A DNA stretch of 64,000 nt, taken from positions 1,178,001-1,242,000 of the forward strand of contig JAVTVJ010000347.1 of the NCBI GenBank assembly GCA_034509425.1, in the 5' to 3' direction. A program made the position numbers and the translations under genes. Positions 38,701-53,700 of this stretch are shown here, piece after piece (within the stretch, counting starts at the first letter, position 1; the number at the start of each line of letters is the position of its first letter). This DNA is from Eopsaltria australis. Lineage: Eukaryota; Chordata; Aves; Passeriformes; Petroicidae. Under the pieces are notes generated by a model. That model saw only the letters and a program-made list of their open reading frames with translations. It searched no databases and was not told where the DNA came from.

Positions 38701-41700
38701 TACAGAACTGATTAAATTATCAGTCCAGTGGATCAAAAAGGTTATTTTTTTATTGTTGTTGATATGATTTGCTCTTGGCTACTGTCAGAGACTTAACACT
38801 GGGCTAGATGGACCCTTGTTCAGGTCCAGAAGCATTGTTCTTGTGTTCTTCCAGTATCTGTTCTAAAGATATTTGGATATTTCCCTTAATGTGTTTATTT
38901 TTGTCCGGAAATATTAGAATGGGTTTTGAAATATCATTTGAACTTGAGGAAAGAAAAGCAGAATTTAGAAATGTTTATAAAAATAGGTAAGTAGGGATAC
39001 TTTCATGTGTGGTATTTTGATGACAAATCAACCATCGGAGATAAAAATGGACAGCAAGAAAAGGTCTGTCATAACACAGTGATGTTGTACATGTTGGAGC
39101 CAGCTCCACGGCAACAAAAAAGTTTAATAAATGACTAAGAAAATAATCCTGGGATTATGAGATTTGTTGGAGATCTAGATAGTTTCCAAAAATTAATGAT
39201 GGTTTTCACAAGTGCCCTTCAGATTCTTTACTGAGGCCATCAGCTGCAAGAGGCTGGTTGGGTAAGATGAGGCTGAGCAATAGGCAGGTACTTGGGAGTG
39301 TGGAGGTGAAAACACAGTTTGCAGGTGAGCTGTGTGAGCTGAGGTGCTGTGGCTCTTTGTTTCCAGGCTCACATCAGCCAGAAAGCCTGCTCAGCACACC
39401 ACTGTCACACTGCTACTCAGACAGGTCAAACTAAATGTTATTGCATTCACACCAGAACAAACTCCTGCAAGGGTACAGATAGGTTGATAATGAAGTGCCT
39501 TGTAGAGCTTCAGCCTGCCTTGCTTTTCTTTTTACAATAAACTAACTCTTTTATACTTAAATTGGCTCTGCATAAAAGGCCATGTCGCTAACCACAGTCC
39601 TAAGGTCAAAGCAATACTACATTCTGGCATAGGAAGAATCTTATTATTATGGGGCCCTTAATAATGGGCCCATACAGGGATAACAGTCAGAGGGAATAGA
39701 AGACTAGTAGATTGTCCTATTGCTGCATTCTTTACAGCTTTTCCTCTAAAAATAACATGCTCCAACTGTTGTGGAGATAATGCTCACAAAAATTATTCTC
39801 ATTTCTTATCTACATCAGCAATTCTTGTGCTTCTGTTCTTAACAAGCAAGAAAACAGTCCAGAGAGAAAGAGTTGCAATTACTCTCCCAAAACCATGAGC
39901 CACTGTATAAAATGAGACTATTCTTCTAGTTACAGAAAAGTATTGCAGTTAAAAAGTGCTTACAATTAAAATGTCAAGTTATAAGTTTCATTTCTTCATG
40001 AATGAAGCCTTTTCCCTTTGCTCCTGAGGTGCTGAGGGGCCTTTGCTGGTTAGAATCACTCCACTAAAGGATCTCCTACTTAAACCTAAATGAAAGCTGG
40101 TTTAGTGTGGAAACCCTGAGGGAAAAAAAGAAAGAGCAGTCGATGTAAACTCTCTCCATAATAATGCAAAATCTTTGACAGATTAGAAATAGTTTGATAC
40201 ACTTGCAGAAAGCTGAATTTTCACTTGCATAGTGTGGCAGGTCTTCTGGATCCCGAGGCTGTCATGTCAACTATGACACATCATGTCTGACATTCTTTTG
40301 CTCTTGACATGGTTTGTTTATTTGTTCTATAAATAAAATTAAAAGTTGACAGAGAGAACACCTGAGATCTCTCTGTCTGTCAGTTTCAGATATATCATAG
40401 TAAGAGATGAGATTGTATGAAAGCAAGACAGGAAATAAATTTTGGTATGAAACAGAAAGACAAAAAAAAAATCAGGTAATGTGAAAACCAGCAGGATTTA
40501 ATTGTATGGTATCTAAAATGCAATTATTGAAATTCTCCTGGAAGCCATTTCCAGGCATACAAACTTCAAAGAGCTGACTGTAAACAGGATGTAAGGATTA
40601 ACCATGATGGGTAATGATGATATGATGAGACAGTCTGACCATGATGAAATGACTGGCTCCATAGAGAATAAGGAAAGCAGTAGCTATCTTTTACCTTGTC
40701 TCCAGTGGCATTTCCAGCATATGTTTCTGTGGTGTTCCTCTGGTTTATTGGATTAGGTAAATTGCTTACAAGGTCAGTTGTGGACCGCCATGTTGAAAGG
40801 TTGACAGGTCAAAGTGACTGGTGTCTGTTTATTAATGGCATTCCCCAGGAGACAATACAAAAGCAACACTTTTGCATCTCTATTACAATCTGGACAGCTA
40901 GATATAAGGCACCCTTAGCAAGTTTGTGGAGAATGTAAAACTGTTAGGGAGTGATTAGTATGCATGGCTGCCATTCAGAGCAGGGTTAATAGCCTGAAGA
41001 AATGATCCTGACAGAAATATCCCGAATTTCAACAAAAACAGATGGCAAATCCTGCCTCTGAGCCAGAATTGCCCAGGTACTGGCAGGGCATTACCAGTGT
41101 AGAAAGTTGTTTCACAGAGAAGGACATAAGGTCCTGAGAAACAGAAAGTTGAATGTAGAGGAGCAGTGAGCTCTCTTGGCAAATGTGGACAGTCAATACT
41201 GGGCTGTGTTACCAAGAACATACCCAAGACATTGTGAAAAATTAATATTCCCCTCAAATTACTACTCAGCAGATGGAGTTGTATTTTCACTTATGTGTTC
41301 CCTGGGAAAGACACTGACAAACTGAGCAATCCAGTGGAAGGCGCTCAGGGGACTGGAGCTGAGGCAGCTGGACTTGTGGAGTTTAGAGAAAAGAAAGCCA
41401 AAAGAGTACATCATTCCTGTCTTCAACTATATAACGAGAGGTTTAGAGGAGACAGAACAGAACTCTTGGAGATGGACAGTGAAAAGCTGGAAGGTACCAG
41501 TCACACGTTCTACCAAGGAAAATACTTATATAAGAAAAAAGTGTATGACCATAAGTCAAACAAACTGACCTGCTGCAAGAAAGATGTGGAACCTCCATCA
41601 TTGAAGATACTCTAAATTTTGTGTCCAGGGATATGGCCTAAACAGCCTGATCTAATTTCAGAGTAAGTCAGGCTTTAAGCAGAATGTTGGACCAGGTCAC

Positions 41701-44700
41701 CTCCAAAGTTCCAATCAAAATAATTTTGTGACTCCATAAATTATTATATTCCATTTTAAAGTTTCTAGCTGTTCATGGGGAATTTGACAGTTCTTAACTC
41801 TGCTTAGTCTGATCTGCAGGAAGAAGGATCTAGGTACAGCCCCTAATAGAGTGTTGCACTCTGGAACAACCTTGGGATGAGATGATTGCAAGTTGTGGTA
41901 TAGAGAAAAGATGTTTGATTCTTTTGAATATTCACAATGTTGTCTCATGCAATGGGCTGCTTACTCAAGGTTGTTTCAAATGAAGAGCCAGTATCCCAGG
42001 AAACACAGAAGTTGTAAGTCCATTTACAGTATTGTCTTATTGCAACTTCAGCAACTGAATCAATTTAAAATAATCTAAACCGCCAGATAAAATATTTACC
42101 CATGTGTTTTCAGGTATCTCCAGGCACCATCAATACTTCCACCATTACATCCATGTTGATTCCTGGTATCACAAGAGATTAAGTTCTGAGCAGAAAGGTT
42201 GTCTGTGATCTGACCCTTTGAATGAATTGCTATTCTATCCGCCGCAACACCTGTTAGAAAACAAATTTTCTGTTATCAAAAACAAATAATTACTCACAAC
42301 TTTGCATTTGTTTTTGTGAAAGAGGGACAGAAATACAACCTCAATACTTTCTGTTTGTGCAGGTATCTTCACTAAACAATACTGATATTATCTGTCCAGA
42401 CTTTTGTGAGAGAGGATCGTGAAACTGCAAAGCATCATGAGCAATTACTCTGTTATATAACACATCCCTAGATTTACTGGCTATTATAAAGTCCCAAATA
42501 TCTAAACATCAGATGGTACATTTGCATAATTGTCTCTATCATGCTTGTAAATGCATATTCATATCTGGTTGTCTTCAGCAGAAGAAGCAAATACTTCCCA
42601 ACTTCCTGCAGCTGAATCTCCAAATCTCTTTGCTTTCTTTTCTACCATTCTTTCCTTTATGTGAGGGGAGGGGGAAAAAAAGAAGAAAAAGGACAGTCCT
42701 ATAAAGAAGAAAGTTCAAGACTGAAAGTATGTATTGGTTTTATTACAAAGAATATTTGGACATGTTCATAATAAAGTGTAAATGTAGAACTTTTTGTACG
42801 TCCTTCCCTTATTACACAAAATGATTCCTCAGACATAGACACCTTATGTGAATTCAATCAGATAATCATGATTCTTTTATGAACTGATTTATGAACTGAT
42901 TTAGGAACTGATTTAAAGACAGACTAGGTTAACTAAGTTGTGGGTGAAACTAAGGTAGTTCTACTTTCTTTATCGAATGACAATGAAACAATCATTAAGA
43001 CTCGCTTCCAGTCATTACCCGTGATTAAATTTTAATTGTATTACTTTTAGCCCACATTTTTGAACTTGAAAATAAACTTTTGAAAAATCTCTTCAAATCT
43101 AAATCCTCATCAAAATCAACACTAACTTGGTGAAATTTAAGGAGAACTTCAGAAAACAAAGTTTGTTGATGTCAGGTGAAAAATGTATTTTGTGCTTTTG
43201 TGAGGGGATCCATAATAATCAATTTCTTTTCATAGGTATAAAAGCCTTTTACTGTAAAGTTTTGAAGCACTCATAGAAATTGTTCATAATAAGAAAAAAT
43301 TATACCAGCAGTGTTTGTCGGTTCATTAAGCAACAATTAATCTTGAACATTCAGACTGAAAATGTTAGATGCACCTAAACAAGGTGCATCTCACACTATT
43401 TAGTTTTGAAAATAATTATTGAATTAAAATTAAAAGATATGTTTATGGAAAGGAAAAATTAAACACATTATCTGGTAAGTCTTTCCCTTGGAGATCTTTG
43501 TTCATCGCTGCAGAAATCTGTCTGAAGAGCTGTTAAAAGCTTTCTTGAGAGAGAGAGGTTTTCTCCTTTTAAAGCTGCAGTGAATAAGATATATCAGAAA
43601 AAGAGCAGGTGCAGTCTGTTTTTTCAGAAAGCCGGGATTAGCGAGCCTAAAGGCTCCTTTCCTTTCCTTACTGCTGTGATTTAAAGAAACAGTTGGAGAA
43701 ACCTGTACTTGTGAGGACCCACTGGCCAAATTAAGTCATCAAGACTGATCTTTTTTTCTGTCTTTATGTGTCCAACAATGCACTGAAATTTATTGCAAGA
43801 AAAACTACATAACTGATTTTTGTAGCTTCTTTGGACAAAGTGACCATTGTGCCCATTTTTCATAACACCAGAATTTGTAGCACATCGGGTTGGATTTCAC
43901 TATTGACATTACTTACAGATTTTGAAAGATTGTTTCTTTCACAAATATCTGAGCAATTTTTGGTTTTTCTTATAAATTTTGAAAACATTTTACTCAATTT
44001 ACTTGAGTAACAAGGGTTGGACATTGTGAAATGCAGAAATACATAAATACATATAAAGAAACTAAAGCCTACCTGGTTTAAGTTTTCAAGTCAAGCATGG
44101 TTTTACACAGAAGGGATGGGGATTTTTTAAAAGTTCCCCTACTAGTTACACTAACGTGCATCAGTCAATTAATTTTCTACTTTCTGTCACACAAAAAAAA
44201 AAATCTTAAATTACACAATTTAATGAAAAGCAAAACGCTGCAGCTTAGATTGCCATTTTAAGACTTTGGGATAATATAGAGGGAAAGTTGTAGCAATTTT
44301 ACATGTTCTATTTGCTAATAAAAAGTAAAAAGTGAGCAGATATTATTTTGTTACTAACCACTACAGTTTTCATTACACATCTAACATCACTGATACTTTT
44401 AAAGGGAGAACAAAGAAATATTACTTGCGGTTGAAAAAGCCCAGGATGCTCCACAGTTTCGTTGATCCAGAGGATCATGAATCCACTCAGGCCACTCATA
44501 AGTGGCTGAAAAAATTGCAGGAAACTTTTCTTCTGGAGGTGACTTTCCCTAAAACAAAAAGTAGAAAATCTGTATTTCCTTAATTTCCTATTTTTATCAT
44601 AAATTTTACTGTAATTTGTTTACTGTTTATAAAGTTCTTAATTTTTAGACTGGAAACCTAAAACGTTGGCCCCTGTGACTTCCCAAGTAACTCTGTAGTA

Positions 44701-47700
44701 GTTTCTCCCTGCCTGGGTGCTGTAGACCCCTGAGGGCAGGAGGGATTTGGCACTCCATTAGCTGAGCTGAAAAGCTGAGCTTCAGTAAAATGCTGCTGAC
44801 CTGAATAACCTGACCAGTTCCTCTCCGATTTTTATCTCAAACAACAATTGCCTATGAAATCTGCTAAGTATGACCCAGCTGGCACTTTTGGAAAGAAAAG
44901 CCCTCTGCTACAAATAGTGGTGAAGTTAGATACCTGTTACCCTGTTCTCCCAGACATGTGACTGTAGGTAGGACATTTCAGTCACTGTGGGAGAGGAATC
45001 ATTACAGTATATCATTTATTTGTCTTTTACATAGAGGTTATTCAATCTGAAGCAATTATTTCCTTTCCGGAATAAAAATCAGTGACTTCTCTTCAGCTTT
45101 TCAATCTGATAGTGAATTCATGAAAATTCATGGTCTGCTCACTAAAGCAATTTGGCCAGCCATTTCTGGCACCTTCATCTCCCAGCCTTAGCTTATGTCC
45201 CCCCTCCAAAATCCTCCAAGCTTTGAACAAATATTTGCATATGCAAGAGCCATCTGGTACAACTGCTAATAATCTGCTCTGTGTTCAACATACCAAAATC
45301 ACTGACCTATTTTTATGTTTTTTACTGTTGAACTTCATGGAATGATGGATTATGCTGTGCAAGGAAATAGGAATGGCCGCAGAGAAATGCAGTATTAGGC
45401 CATGCAATCAGTCAGTTTCAAAAAATTGTTGATAACCTCAGTTCCAGAAGGAAATACAATATACAAAATAAGATAATCTGTTCTTAAGCAAAATACCCAT
45501 AGATGCTTCTTTCTCATAAGCAGGCTGAAATTGTGAATCACAATTGACAAATTATCATTATGTTCATTATTAGTGAGGAAGCACTAGCTTAAGATTTACT
45601 TTGAAGATGAAACATACAGGAGAAATCCCAGACAAATAGAATTTATTTCATATGATGAGATTGTTCACTACCAACCAGTAAAAAAGCAACATTTGGCAAA
45701 TGTTTAGCACAGTTACGTGAGTAATGGCTGCTTACAATGTTTATTACAATGCCTCATTACAAATCAGGCAGTTGAGAAAAGCAAAATTCTAAATAGATCT
45801 CTAGTCTTGAGAATGTATTACTTTGTGCATTCCTGACCTACTGCCAATGTACTTATTAGCCTCATATTGTAAATCCCAGAGCAAATTCCTCATTAACCCT
45901 CAGCCTTGCCATTTAGAAATACAGGACTGACCTGTAGCCAGAAACATTGGGTTTTTTTCTGAAAAAATTGCTACCCTGATATTGAGAAGTGCTGCTGCTC
46001 TGTGACAAATATTAAGTCTAGACAACTGTTTCTCAATGTATGCTCCATGGATCAGCATCAGACAGCACAAGGCAGCCAGCAAAATGACTGGTGAACTATT
46101 TTTAAACCTTTATATGTACTCTCTGCAGTGAAGTTAGCAGCCTGGCCAAGGCAGGAACGTAAGAGGACATAAAAGAGCACTCTAATTTCAACAAAGACTT
46201 CTTCAGAAAAGATAGATGACCAATAAGAGAAAAAGGGCCAAAGATAACTGGATTTGCAAATGTGGAAATAGTCTCCCTGAGGGAAAGCAATTTTTTTTAA
46301 TGTAGGAAAGAAATTCTGGACATCACTTGCTTTGTGAAGACAAAATGGGCACAAATGACCTTCAATTTACAAGAGAACTACAACTGCTGAGGGTTTTTAC
46401 TGTAAAAAGCCTTATATCAGTGAAACAGAGGGCGTATTTTGCCTACTTTCCCATTGGCTTTACATGTTTTTCGATATTTAGTGAAAAAATGGTGCCTTAT
46501 TACTGAATTATGTATTTCATTTTCTTGTAAGATAGTTCTTAGGTGAGCACCTTGTTGCTGAGGTTGCAGACCCTACCACTACAATGTACCTCTTTCCAGG
46601 ACTTGTGCTGACAGAATAGCACCAAAAGTGCATCACAATGGCTTTAAAGGTGTGGCAGTTATTCTTGTGCTACATGGAACTTTAAGAATGACTGCACTAT
46701 CTCCTGCAGTGAAAATGCCTTCTCAGATGGAGGAGCTTCAGCTTTGTCAGGAGTCAAACAGTTTTAGTGGCGCATTTAGCTGTTGGTCTGTACTCAGGTC
46801 TAGCCATACTGTGCAACAGAGGATCCTCAGTTTAGATTTAGTTCTTGCTCCATATCATTCTCTTTTGGATATACTAATGTACCATCATGTCAAACTTCCC
46901 TTCCAGACAAAAGCATCACTTTATTGAGCAGGTAAAATCTTTTATTAATAGCAAAACTTTTAAAAGCAACTTCAGGAAGTTTGTGATTTCCAGAAGAATT
47001 TTCCAGAAGCTGAGATAGTCATACAGACAGTATTATTTTATATTTTTAGCTTTTGTGAGTAGAAAGATTTTCTAGAATCCTGTGGAAAATATGTGATTCC
47101 AGCAACATGTAAGGAAGTCTCATGATGGTCAAATTAATGGATGAGCTAAGTTGGATTTCTGGAGAAAAATGCATTGAATCTCCTTGGGCATCTGGCAGTG
47201 TAAAAGGGACTTGGGTTGTGGCTTACAGATTTCACAAGACAGCAGAAAGATAAAATATGTCTGAAAAATGTATCTGTGGAACAAAGGCTGTAAGAAGTGT
47301 AGCAGTGAAAGTAGCTGCAGGAAGCTTAATAACAGTGATTCCATAAGCAGGGTATAATGCAGGACTACTAAGTAAACAGCTACTACAAACTGAATGAAGG
47401 AAAGGAAGTATCATAAAAAAATTCTTGAAACCTTCCGTTTCCTGTTTTCCTGGGTGGGATTTGTCTCACCTACCTAGATACCTAGCAAAGACGTCAGTCT
47501 CTGGGCTGGTTACATGATATCCATTTTTTGCCTGTGCTATACAAGCATCACAAGGAAAAAGCCAAAAACAATAAATCAATCCAATTCTTTTCAGCCTCAG
47601 TGCAGTCCCCTGGTAACTTAAGGCAGACACCTAGTAAATATTGGATTAAATTCATTGTCTTATTTTGACCTGCCATCTTCAATTGAAATGATCCTTCTTT

Positions 47701-50700
47701 GGCTGCAAAGAGTAGTCCAGAAAATCCTATAAGGCAAAACTCCAAAGCTTAATTCCTGTCCACTTCTTGCTCTGGCAACCCTTCAGAGTGTAATTTTGAT
47801 AGAGTCAGCCAATCTGGGCCCCAGCCCAATGCCTCGCCATGCTGCTGCAGGGAGCTGACATTGTGTGGAACAAAGAATGAGTCTGAATCAAGCAAAAGGG
47901 TTAGGAATGCTAAAATTGTTGCAGAGGCCGTACTCTCTTTCCCCAAACCCATTCAAGCAGCAGCTTTGCATTGCTGTCACCACAGGGCCTTCTATCATGT
48001 GCAAATCCTTCTGCCATTGATGCCTAAAGATTTTTAGCTTTTTATATTTTTTTAATGTATCTGCAGCTTTTTAGATTTTTAATATACAGCTGTATAATTT
48101 TTCATGCTTTCTCACACTTCAGAATAGTAGATTACCCTTTCTCACACATTTATACCACCTTCTTGAAATTCTGTTTAAATAAATAGTCTTATTTTCAAGA
48201 ATAGCATTTCTAACAAGGACACCCTGTTTTGCACCAGCACCTAAGAGACATAACAAAATATAGGGCTGAGAACACCCTGGAGAGACTTGGCTGGCATAAG
48301 GGTGGTTACCAGGGTAACCTGGCTCCTATTGGATGTACTTGCTAGATATAATAATTAATTAAACTTATAAAAATTGTGGAAATCCCACATCAGGCATGCA
48401 CATAGATATTTTGTGCACCTGAAAGCTTTCATTAAAGAACAGTTCTTTATATTATCACCTTTAATATCATTAGGAAAGGTTTCTTTTGGTTGTGGAAACA
48501 CCATGACACATAAACAAGCATCAACAATTGACTTCTAATAGATAATCAAATGGCATCACTTGCCTGAACTATACAGAAGCCAAAGATAAATACCTGTTCT
48601 ACTTAATGCTTTTGTAAACCTTGGATCTATCTATTTATACATGCACTTCTTCTAATTTCAGGATGGTGAGCTAGTTAGGTGGGGTTTTTTTAGTCTGTGA
48701 TTTCCATAAGTGGTGTCCTCTAAGAAAGAAACTAAGTAACTGATCCAAAGCATTGGAAAAAAATCACTCTGGATTCAGTAACTTGTGTTTTTTCTTAAAT
48801 CGTTTAACCTACATACATAAAGTTTATTTGTTTTGCTGCAGAACTAATTTCAGCATAAATAAATTATAGGAAATTTAATTTAGCTGTCATGAAAATTGCC
48901 ATGGCCAAGAGGTTTAGCAAGCTGGTAGTAGAGAATCATTTCATTTTGCCATGGTTCCCATAATTTTGCTGTCCATTTGTTCAAAACCCAAAAAAAGCTT
49001 TCCCAGCTTTCTGTCAAAGATTGCTATTAAGTTTCAGCTGTTAGCCTTAATGAACCACACCCAGTTGTATTTTTCTGTGGTTACAGCTATGTGTGTAATG
49101 ATTAGCAAATAGCGAGAATTAATAAGGAGCCCTCTTATAGAAGTGGGCTTAAAGAATATTCCTGTAGAGCTTCACAGTGATTAGGATTTTCTTTTACTCC
49201 TCATTTGATTTCTGTCAATAGGGCCAGACATTCTATGACTTGTAGAACTGTTCCAGGAACATCATATTCAACATGGAAATTTTTAGTGTCAAAACCCTGA
49301 ATCATATTCTTATAATTGTCCATATTTATTTTTCTATGTGACAAATTTATTAAAAGAATTAACAAGTGTACATGACACTTACAGGAGTTTCTCTCATATT
49401 CAGCAAAGACTGAGATGGAGGGAAGGTGCCCAGGCGCTTTTTGAAACCTTCTTCCACTGTCATTCCCCAGAACTGACTGTAGTTGTCAGCTTTCCATCTT
49501 CCTCACAGACGAAAACAAACAAACAGCACCCAGATTAGAGATACCACTCACATGAACACATTGCTCATTTGAGAGTACAACTAGCAAAACATCTAGAAAT
49601 AAATTTTTGAAATTGCATTTCAAAACCTCGCATTTAATACGTATGAGAAAATATTTACTATGGGCTCTTCCACTGCAGATAAGTGCAGGCTGGAGCAACA
49701 CAGCCATATATGAATAGTGATTTGGGATCAGCATCACATCAACCTGCAGGACATGAGCATGCAATACTTCAGAGCAGTACTGGAAAACAAGACACTCAGT
49801 CAAACTGTTACTGTTCTCTTGAAGTTTTGCTCAAATTGTGCTCCAGCCCAGATTCCCACAGAGAATTAATAGCCTCATGTAGTGAGTCACAGTGAACCTT
49901 CAAGCTCTGGTGCACCAGAAGAGAGATACTGTTGAACCCAGCATAAAGCCCAGCTGACACCTTCTGCTTGAGTTTTAGACCAATAGCCTCTGTGAGAGAA
50001 AGGGTTCCCCATGGTTCTCTGAGTATTCCCTTGCTACTTTCAGGTGGACTGGACTCAGATTGCAGTGTTGATGCGCAAACTTTATGCACAGCACAAAAAA
50101 GCCACCCTTGCGGCCATACACATTTGAAACGCACTGAAATTTACTACTGCATAAGGACTGAGTGACAGGGGAGCAAACGTTCTCTCTACCCGTTCCTTTC
50201 TTGCTTTTGTATGAAGAACAAGGAGTGGGATTCATGCTGCGCAAAGAAGCCTCATTGCTCTTGGTCTCCCTGTGGTCAGTGAAAAGCGCAAGCACATGGA
50301 GAAGTTGAGTCATATCTCACCTGTCACCCTGTGACAAACCTCATTGCTCACCACTGACAAGAGACAGGTTAAGGCTCCAGGGGCCTAACTTGGTTATTTA
50401 TCCTAATTCAGCTGGTTTCAATGTCTCCCATGAAGTACCAGCTTGAAATCTGAACAGGCTTCATTGGTGAATTTGGCACCCCAGATCCTAGGGAGGCTGC
50501 CCCTGTACCTGTCTGTAAACAGCCAGTAGGCTTCCAAGGCACAGATCCAGTACTGGGATCCCTAATCCCTGTGCACTAACTCATGAGAATGAGATTGTTA
50601 GTGAGAAAAACACCAAGCCCCCGAAGATCTGATAACTTGATCCCCACTGTGCCCATCTTCTCCTCTTCCAGTGCTGCCTTGAGTCCTGTTAAATGGAACA

Positions 50701-53700
50701 GTGCTGTCAAGGGAGGAGAAAAAATTACTTTGAATATCTATCCCAAGTAATAAACACAGTGAAGAATAAGGGAAGGTGATGCAAATTGTGTTTTGAGAGA
50801 AAAGAAGTTGTTCTAAGTGTGGAGAATATTTTAGATAGATGTTTGCAGTAACTCTTACTAATATGAGATATTCAGTATCTCCATTTAAAGCTTTATAATC
50901 TGCCAGTGATTTAGGAAAGTTTCACAAATGTACACCTACTGTCAAATTGCTGTAATATATTTGGAGAAGGAAGGGGTGGGGACGACTGCATACCTTGTAA
51001 TTTTTACATACATACAATGAGCAATACTGTGATGCATAACAAAACTTTAAAATAAAAGGGTTCTCACCCATAATCTCCAGAATTGATGCGCTGAATTAAG
51101 TCTTGGCGAACAAGGCACACGTCTGTTGAACAACTCCAGAGACTGTTGAAACATTTACTGAAAGGACAAGAATATCATTAAACAAAAAAAAAAAAAAGAA
51201 TTGTCAAAGGAAAAATATGCACTTTAACAGCAGAAAGCAGATGAAAGGGGGGGGAAGTGAGAACAATATAATTGTCACAGAGTTTATGAAAACATGTAAT
51301 TTCTTACTTCTTCACCACCTAATGAATTGGAACAAGGTGGGAAGGTTTACAGTTTTTGAGAAAGGTCATAGCTGAAAAATTTTGCTTCTATCTTTGTAAG
51401 ACCAAACCAAGGAATGTAAAGTTGATGTTGAATTCCTGACGAAATGTGTTGCTTTGAGGAAGCTTTACTCTGGAAACCCAGAAATGGTTTTGTGGCTCCA
51501 GACACCTTGCTTCAAGGACCCTGGGCTGAAGTCAGCACAGTGGGAGCTCCAGCCCTGTTTGGGCATGGCTGGAGCCCTGGGACTGCCCAGTGTAGGGCTG
51601 CTTTTTGGAGAGGCAAAGCACAGGCAGTAGGCTAACAGCAAAGCCCCCTGCCTGCACTGTCTGCTTCTGACCCAAGGCCCAGAAAGGGGTGCTCAAACAA
51701 TTCAACTCTTTTAAAAAAAAAATGTCTATGTATCCTTTCCTTACAAGTCAATGTCAGCTCTCATTACTCGTGGGAAAAAAAAAAAACAAAACTCAGAACC
51801 AACCAAACAAACAAACAAGGAGGAAAGAGCCCATAAAGTTTAATGATATTTGTTTGATCTGCATTCAGGTCAATGCCCAGGTCTAGACTGAAACCATTTC
51901 AATTTAGGTTTGACTGAGTAGGAACAGAATTATTCCAGTGAGGAGGAGATTTTAATAGTCTAATATTCATATCTTGATCAGAAAGTCCAGTTTCCCTCTT
52001 GCTGTTCTTCTAAATTGACTATAATCTACTTCCACAATGCCTTGATACTGAGCACTACTTTTGCAACCATTTTGATTTGATTACATGTTTAACATGAATT
52101 TAAAGATGCTCTCTACCTTAATTCCTGTTTCATGACATATGCAAGATAAAATGCAATTTGCTGTTCTCTGAAACATTACCAGGAATTGCAGTTGTCTTTA
52201 ATTATTGCTCCTTCTCCGTAATATCGGCCATCTTTATAACAACCTGCCAACATAACATATAAATGTGTGAAAATAAAATAATTCTTCAAGTGAATTACTG
52301 AAAACTCTTGCTACTATTAATTGTTTGCATGCAGTATGCTTGAATTATATAGTTGAAAGTCAGCAATATCGTTTCAGTTTCTTCCAAGTAATAAAGGCAG
52401 TTTAACAAAACACTCACTGAAGAATTACTATCTTACATATAAATTTTTAAAATTCTTCAAATAAATTTATTTTCCTATAGTAAAAAGAAAATATTTCTAA
52501 CAAGAATTATTTTCTAATTGACAATTAAAATAGAAATAAGTTTTTACAGGTATAGAATTATAAAAAACTAATGAATATTCCAAACCCATTGTAATAAATT
52601 CTTTTTCCTTGCCAGATTAATTCATCTTTGAAAAACAGAGAGATCAATTACATTTCAAGGCAAATGTATGTTTCAGGCACCCTCCAAAACCCACAATAAA
52701 ACCCAAACTGAGTGATAAACTCTCCAAAAAAATACATCCCTCTCATTTTTTTTATTTGATAACTCTTCACTGAGAAAAGGTTTTGTGTGTGTTTCAATAT
52801 CTTCCACATAAATTGTTTCATCAGTGATTTGGTTGCCAAAGCTTCAGTAGAATAATGATCCAGAATGCCTGCACAGTGTTGGATTGAGTCAATAACAAAC
52901 GGTGTACATTTATCACACAGGTCTGTGTTTTCCAACCTGTTCTGGTAGGTAAACCTACAGACATCATGTTTCTTCCCCTGCTGAGAGGGCTTGGACTCCC
53001 TTTTCCTCCATTTTCAAGAAGCTTTAATATAGTGTTGACTTGCATATTTGCATGATAGCTCGCTTTCCCCCCAGCACGAGTGTGAGAAAGGCCACGCCCT
53101 GCTCATGGCCAGGGCTGGAGTTTGTCTGTCAAGACACACACACACACATAGCCCTCAGCTGCCTACACCTACTTCATTGCCAGGACAGAAACACACACTG
53201 TAAGCCCTACATCATTTCATAACAAAGTGCAGAAGTGAAGTAGAGGTGATGTATTAACTAGAAGTGCCTTTATTTCCCTGTTGGTAATTCAGCAGGCTAT
53301 GGGAGATAGCACAGGTAAAATAAATCCCACCGAGGCAGTCTGAGGCCCAAAGTGTCTGCTGTAACCCAGCTTCAGCTAAGAGCTGAGATATTTTTCAAAG
53401 AATACTCAAAGCAAATTACCAAAGTGTCACAGTTTGTCACAGTATGTCACAATGTCATTATCAGACAACAGCTGGAAGAAGGATCAAGCTAGTTATTTCA
53501 AAAATATCAAGAGAAGGAAGTATTGATGCAGCATTTGAGAGATAGAACAGACCCTCATTGGAGCTCTGCTGTCAAGGCTCACTGCCTGTGCCCAAGATAA
53601 AATGCAAACCTGGACTGGTACAGAAGCAGCTTTCTAATGATGTATGCTCAGGGAATTGAAGATTAATATTATGCAGTTTCTTTAGCCTAGCCAAATTAAT

